DNA of 64,000 nucleotides, from positions 124,001 to 188,000 of the forward strand of contig CAXBOS010000007.1 in the NCBI GenBank assembly GCA_963977415.1, written 5' to 3'. This document shows, one piece after another, positions 61,209 through 64,000 of this stretch (within the stretch, counting starts at the first letter, position 1; every line of letters starts with the position of its first letter). The notes beneath the pieces were generated by a model. The model did not search any database and had not been told where the DNA came from. It saw only the letters and a program-made list of their open reading frames with translations. The translations under genes were made by a program, and so were the position numbers. Source of the stretch: Croceimicrobium sp963977415. Lineage in GTDB: Bacteria > Bacteroidota > Bacteroidia > Flavobacteriales > Schleiferiaceae.

Positions 61209-62641
61209 TGAACGGCTGCTTTAATTTTGTTCAATAAATCATGGCTTTTGGAAAAGCTTTTGTCCAGCATCTCCATCAATTCCGCACTGCTGTGGATGAT
61301 TTCTTCTTCCTGCTTGGTGGGGTTCTTAATGTCCAAATCATAGTTGCGGTCTATGATGGTTTGGATGTCCACTTTCCAGCTTAGCTCGCTTTCCTTGCGG
61401 TCATTCCACCATACTTTGATCGGGTCAAATTCTTTGAGTTGCAGCGGTCGGGTTTTGTTGTAGGCTTTTTGTCCTTCGGGCAGGCGGTGTTCGTAATACC
61501 ACACTTCTTTGGTGGGTGTGCCTTTGGTAAAAAACAAGAGGTTGGTGGCTACCGTGGCATAGGGCTGAAACACGGAGTTGGGCAAACGGATAATGGTGTG
61601 CAGGTTGCATTCTTCCAACATGCGTTGGCGTACCCGTTGTTTAATTCCATCACCGGTTAAGGATCCATCCGGTAAGACAATACCTGCTCTACCGCCATTT
61701 TTCAGCAAGTGAATCATCAAGACTAAAAAGAGGTCAGCACTTTCCTTAGTGCGGTAGTTCTGCGGAAAATTGTTTTCGTTGTTGTTGGCTACAATGCCCC
61801 CAAAAGGAGGATTCGCTAAGATGGCATTCACCCGGTTTTTCTCGGTGTAGTTGCTCAGCGGTTGGTCCAGACTATCACGGAAGCTGATGTTGGGCACTTC
61901 CATATCGTGCAAAATCAGATTGGTGGTCGCCAGCAAATACGGTAGCGGTTTGTATTCCCAACCAATGATATTCTTGGCAATGCTTTCTCGTTCTTCTACG
62001 CTGTTGGCTTGGGTTTTCAAATGCTCAATGGCAGCCGTTAAATAACCACCCGTGCCACAGCTGGGGTCAAGAATCTTTTCACCCAATTGCGGATTGATCA
62101 TTTCGCAGATAAATTCCGTAATGGCTCTGGGGGTGTAGAACTCCCCACTTTTACCTGCACTTTGCAGTTCCTTTAAAATGGTTTCGTAGAGTTCACCAAA
62201 AGCATGGCGGTCTTTGGCAATGTTGAAGTCAATCTCGTTGAGCTTGTTCAGTACCTTGCGGATGTTGATGCCGCTTTTCATGTAGTTGTTGTTGCCTTCG
62301 AACACCTCACGTACAATCAAGGCCCGTTTATTCGCCAAATCATCACTCATCCCCACTTTTAGGTTTTTAAGTGTGGGAAACAAGGTCTGATCAACAAAAG
62401 CTTGCAGCTCATCACCTGTCATGCCTTCGTCATCACCTGCCCAGGATTCCCAATGCAATTCATCAGGTATTGGGCTTGTGTATTCTTCATTAAGAACTTC
62501 CAATTCTTTGTCTTTGTCGGAGAATATTTTGAGAAAGAGCATCCAAGCCAACTGTTCGATGCGTTGTGCATCTCCATTGAGGCCATTGTCTTGCCACATG
62601 ATTTTACGAATGCTGTCTATGGTTCCTTTGAGGTTTGCCAT
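61205..62641 (-). CDS. hsdM: Type I restriction-modification DNA methyltransferase (second system)
   Basis: A 478-aa N6-adenine methyltransferase. HsdM_N helical start (WQDNGLNGDAQRIEQLAWML), GKSGEFYTPRAI, motif I LDPSCGTGGYLTAAI (~190), catalytic NPPFGG (~276), then NGGRAGIVLPDGSL. All motifs are canonical, more so than in the first system. It begins directly after the RhuM stop codon (TAA-ATG), so hsdR, rhuM, hsdM and hsdS form one operon. Confidence 0.94.
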   Translation of the reverse strand: MANLKGTIDSIRKIMWQDNGLNGDAQRIEQLAWMLFLKIFSDKDKELEVLNEEYTSPIPDELHWESWAGDDEGMTGDELQAFVDQTLFPTLKNLKVGMSDDLANKRALIVREVFEGNNNYMKSGINIRKVLNKLNEIDFNIAKDRHAFGELYETILKELQSAGKSGEFYTPRAITEFICEMINPQLGEKILDPSCGTGGYLTAAIEHLKTQANSVEERESIAKNIIGWEYKPLPYLLATTNLILHDMEVPNISFRDSLDQPLSNYTEKNRVNAILANPPFGGIVANNNENNFPQNYRTKESADLFLVLMIHLLKNGGRAGIVLPDGSLTGDGIKQRVRQRMLEECNLHTIIRLPNSVFQPYATVATNLLFFTKGTPTKEVWYYEHRLPEGQKAYNKTRPLQLKEFDPIKVWWNDRKESELSWKVDIQTIIDRNYDLDIKNPTKQEEEIIHSSAELMEMLDKSFSKSHDLLNKIKAAVQ

Positions 62642-63640
62642 TTATTTTTTTGAATTTTTAACTTTTTCTTCTAGTGCTTTTAAATCGGCCAAATCAGCTT
62701 GCTCAGCTTCATATTGCCTTCTTTTATTATCAAACTCGGAGTAAATCTGCTTTACTTGTTCTTCCATTTGAGCATTAGTAATGGTACCCGCATTTTGAAG
62801 TACATTTTTATCGTTGAATTGAAGAATCCTGTCAACATTTTCTCTCCAAAAATTTAGATGTATGTCTTTCCTTTCCTTCACCCTTAGCTCCGCTGTTTCA
62901 AGAAAGATCACGGTTAGTCGGTTAAGTGTATCTAGTTCGTCTTGGGTGAGGTAATTTTTGGCTGTAATGATATCTTGTTTTCGAACTTTATTGCCTTTCC
63001 ATGAAGTAAGCCCCATGTTCGGTTTTTCAGAACTGGCTCTACTCAAAACCAATTCGGCTGCTGTTTGCTGCGTTACAGCGTAAAGCAGTTTATTTTGAGT
63101 TTCGGCAAAAAACATCTGGGTGGCTTTATCAGAAGGATCGTAGTCACTGCTCATTGAAAGCAAGTCTCTTACTTTTTGATAAAATCGTTTTTCGGAGGCA
63201 CGTATTTCTCGAATTCGCTCCAGTAATTCATCAAAATAATCGGGACGGCCATTAGGGTTTTTTAAGCGTGCGTCATCCATTATAAAGCCCTTAACCATGT
63301 ACTCTCTCAGATTTAGATTGGCCCAAATCCTAAATTGCGTACCTCGCGGGCTTCTCACCCGAAATCCTAGAGCCAAAATCATGGCTAGGGAATAAAAAGT
63401 TACTTCATATTTTTTACCATCTGTGGCAGTTGTAAAGAAATTCTTTACAACTGAAACTGCTTCTAACTCTTTGTCTTCTAGTATGTTTTTGATGTGCTGG
63501 CTAATGTTCTGCTTTGAGGTGTCAAAAAGTTCTGCTAATTGATTTTGATTCATCCAAATATCTCCATCCCTTGCATATAAAGCTACAGAAGCCTTACCAT
63601 CGTCTGTATTGTAGATAATGATGCTTTTTTCTTCTTCCAT
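62642..63640 (-). CDS. RhuM-family protein in the type I restriction operon
   Basis: A 332-aa virulence-RhuM-type protein: YARDGDIWMNQNQLAELFDT, QNISQHIKNIL, SVVKNFFTTATDGKKYEV and YSLAMILALGFRVRSPRGTQ, with FRIWANLNLREYM. The helix-turn-helix-like start is followed by the conserved RhuM core and a coiled-coil C-terminus. It is encoded between hsdR and hsdM with no gap on either side. RhuM genes are often found in restriction operons; their role is not settled (regulation or a Fic-like partner). The position argues for a link to this system. Confidence 0.85.
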   Translation of the reverse strand: MEEEKSIIIYNTDDGKASVALYARDGDIWMNQNQLAELFDTSKQNISQHIKNILEDKELEAVSVVKNFFTTATDGKKYEVTFYSLAMILALGFRVRSPRGTQFRIWANLNLREYMVKGFIMDDARLKNPNGRPDYFDELLERIREIRASEKRFYQKVRDLLSMSSDYDPSDKATQMFFAETQNKLLYAVTQQTAAELVLSRASSEKPNMGLTSWKGNKVRKQDIITAKNYLTQDELDTLNRLTVIFLETAELRVKERKDIHLNFWRENVDRILQFNDKNVLQNAGTITNAQMEEQVKQIYSEFDNKRRQYEAEQADLADLKALEEKVKNSKK

Positions 63641-64000
63641 TTAAGCGCCAGATTTATAAAGTTCCTGTTCCAATTCTTTAATGGCATCCACATACTTTTT
63701 CTTCCCTCCAAAAATGCCATTCACAATTTCAAGTGCAGATCCATAATCGGTCAGAGGCTTCACTTTCAGAATGTCCATACTTTCAATGTTGGTGACTCCT
63801 TCATCGGCATATTTGTCTAAAAGCGTTTCGAGTACTTTACGAGCCTGTTCTCCGTACTTCGTAAAGTAATCTCTTTTTTTTACGTTGTTAGCTCTTTCTT
63901 TGCGGGTAAGCGGTGGTTGCTCAAAGGCGACGTGACAAATTAAATCAAAAAGATCTACCTCTCTATTCACAGCATCCCGCAAAGCCTCTACTAAAATACC
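63641..64000 (-). CDS. hsdR: Type I restriction endonuclease subunit, C-terminal part (runs off the right edge)
   Basis: Only the last ~120 codons are in the window; the frame is open to base 64000 (reading GILVEALRDAVNREVD), so the ATG is beyond the edge. The visible part, FEQPPLTRKERANNVKKRDY, QARKVLETLLDKYADEG and NGIFGGKKKYVDAIKEL, fits the EcoEI_R_C methylase-docking domain. It is adjacent to RhuM (TAA-ATG). Whether the nuclease and motor domains are intact cannot be judged here. Confidence 0.8.
   Translation of the reverse strand, partial: GILVEALRDAVNREVDLFDLICHVAFEQPPLTRKERANNVKKRDYFTKYGEQARKVLETLLDKYADEGVTNIESMDILKVKPLTDYGSALEIVNGIFGGKKKYVDAIKELEQELYKSGA

Larger units (their letters stand above)
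34722..64000. mobile_element. Integrative element 2 (left part; right end outside the window)
   Basis: Begins at the tRNA-Leu anticodon-loop junction and carries an integrase at its left end, then the same backbone gene types as element 1 and a defence island. No second tRNA-Leu copy is seen to 64000, so the right boundary is beyond the window or has been lost. The internal integrase at 41296-42285 could mark a nested element, so the island may be a composite. Confidence 0.55.

Noticed and set aside
3784..64000. Prophage
   Set aside because: No terminase, portal, capsid, tail, lysis or holin genes were recognised; Sak4-like and DUF3871 genes alone do not make a prophage.
3784..64000. Conjugative element (ICE)
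   Set aside because: No relaxase, TraG/VirB4-type ATPase or Tra operon was recognised in the visible part; element 2 continues beyond the window, so this stays open for its right end.
1..64000. Insertion sequences
   Set aside because: No DDE/DEDD transposase gene with terminal inverted repeats was found anywhere in the window.

Overview
The window comes from a low-GC Bacteroidota chromosome, probably a marine Flavobacteriia-like organism. The evidence is a gliding-motility/type IX secretion (T9SS) type B C-terminal domain at the left edge, a second protein with a T9SS sorting domain at 20838-22523, an SpvB/Rhs giant protein, and several families typical of Bacteroidota mobile DNA (DUF3871, DUF3987-like, IntDOT-like recombinases). 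No phage structural genes, no CRISPR array and no rRNA were seen.

Layout. (1) 1-3726 is resident chromosome: the end of an Ig-repeat adhesin-like T9SS protein, then a membrane sensor that lacks a kinase catalytic domain next to a lone receiver protein. (2) 3784-34740 is integrative element 1, bounded by a 76-bp direct repeat (75/76 identical) made of the last 19 bp of a tRNA-Leu gene plus its hairpin terminator. It carries an integrase, an excisionase-like HTH protein, a DUF3987-like ATPase, a four-gene type I restriction operon with an inserted GHKL-ATPase/nuclease, an orphan RES-domain toxin, a polymerase-like protein with Pol A/T7-RNAP-style motifs, a Sak4-like ATPase plus DUF3871 pair, and a T9SS protein/3,653-aa Rhs toxin/immunity cluster. 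(3) 34722 to beyond 64000 is element 2. It begins in the anticodon loop of the same tRNA-Leu, of which only the 3' half remains here, so the two elements have piled up in one tRNA gene with different crossover points. It repeats the backbone (integrase, unknown, HTH, DUF3987-like ATPase, Sak4-like, DUF3871) and then carries a defence island. That island holds a complete type I Zorya system (44887-52145, plus strand) and a long minus-strand block: UvrD-like helicase, a type I HsdR C-terminal remnant with an HTH regulator, a frameshifted nuclease with an unknown partner, Hachiman (HamA-HamB), and a second type I restriction system with a RhuM gene (HsdS, HsdM, RhuM, HsdR running off the right edge).

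The window therefore shows two sister integrative elements sharing one replication/recombination backbone but carrying different anti-phage and competition cargo. The points most worth following are the GHKL-nuclease welded into the hsdMS-R operon, the polymerase-like protein, the possible origin with inverted 8-bp arrays at 39389-39571, the exact 42-bp-spaced repeats at 42342-42436, and the paired 11-bp repeats that mark the integrase ends. All family names come from motif recognition by eye; no database search was run.
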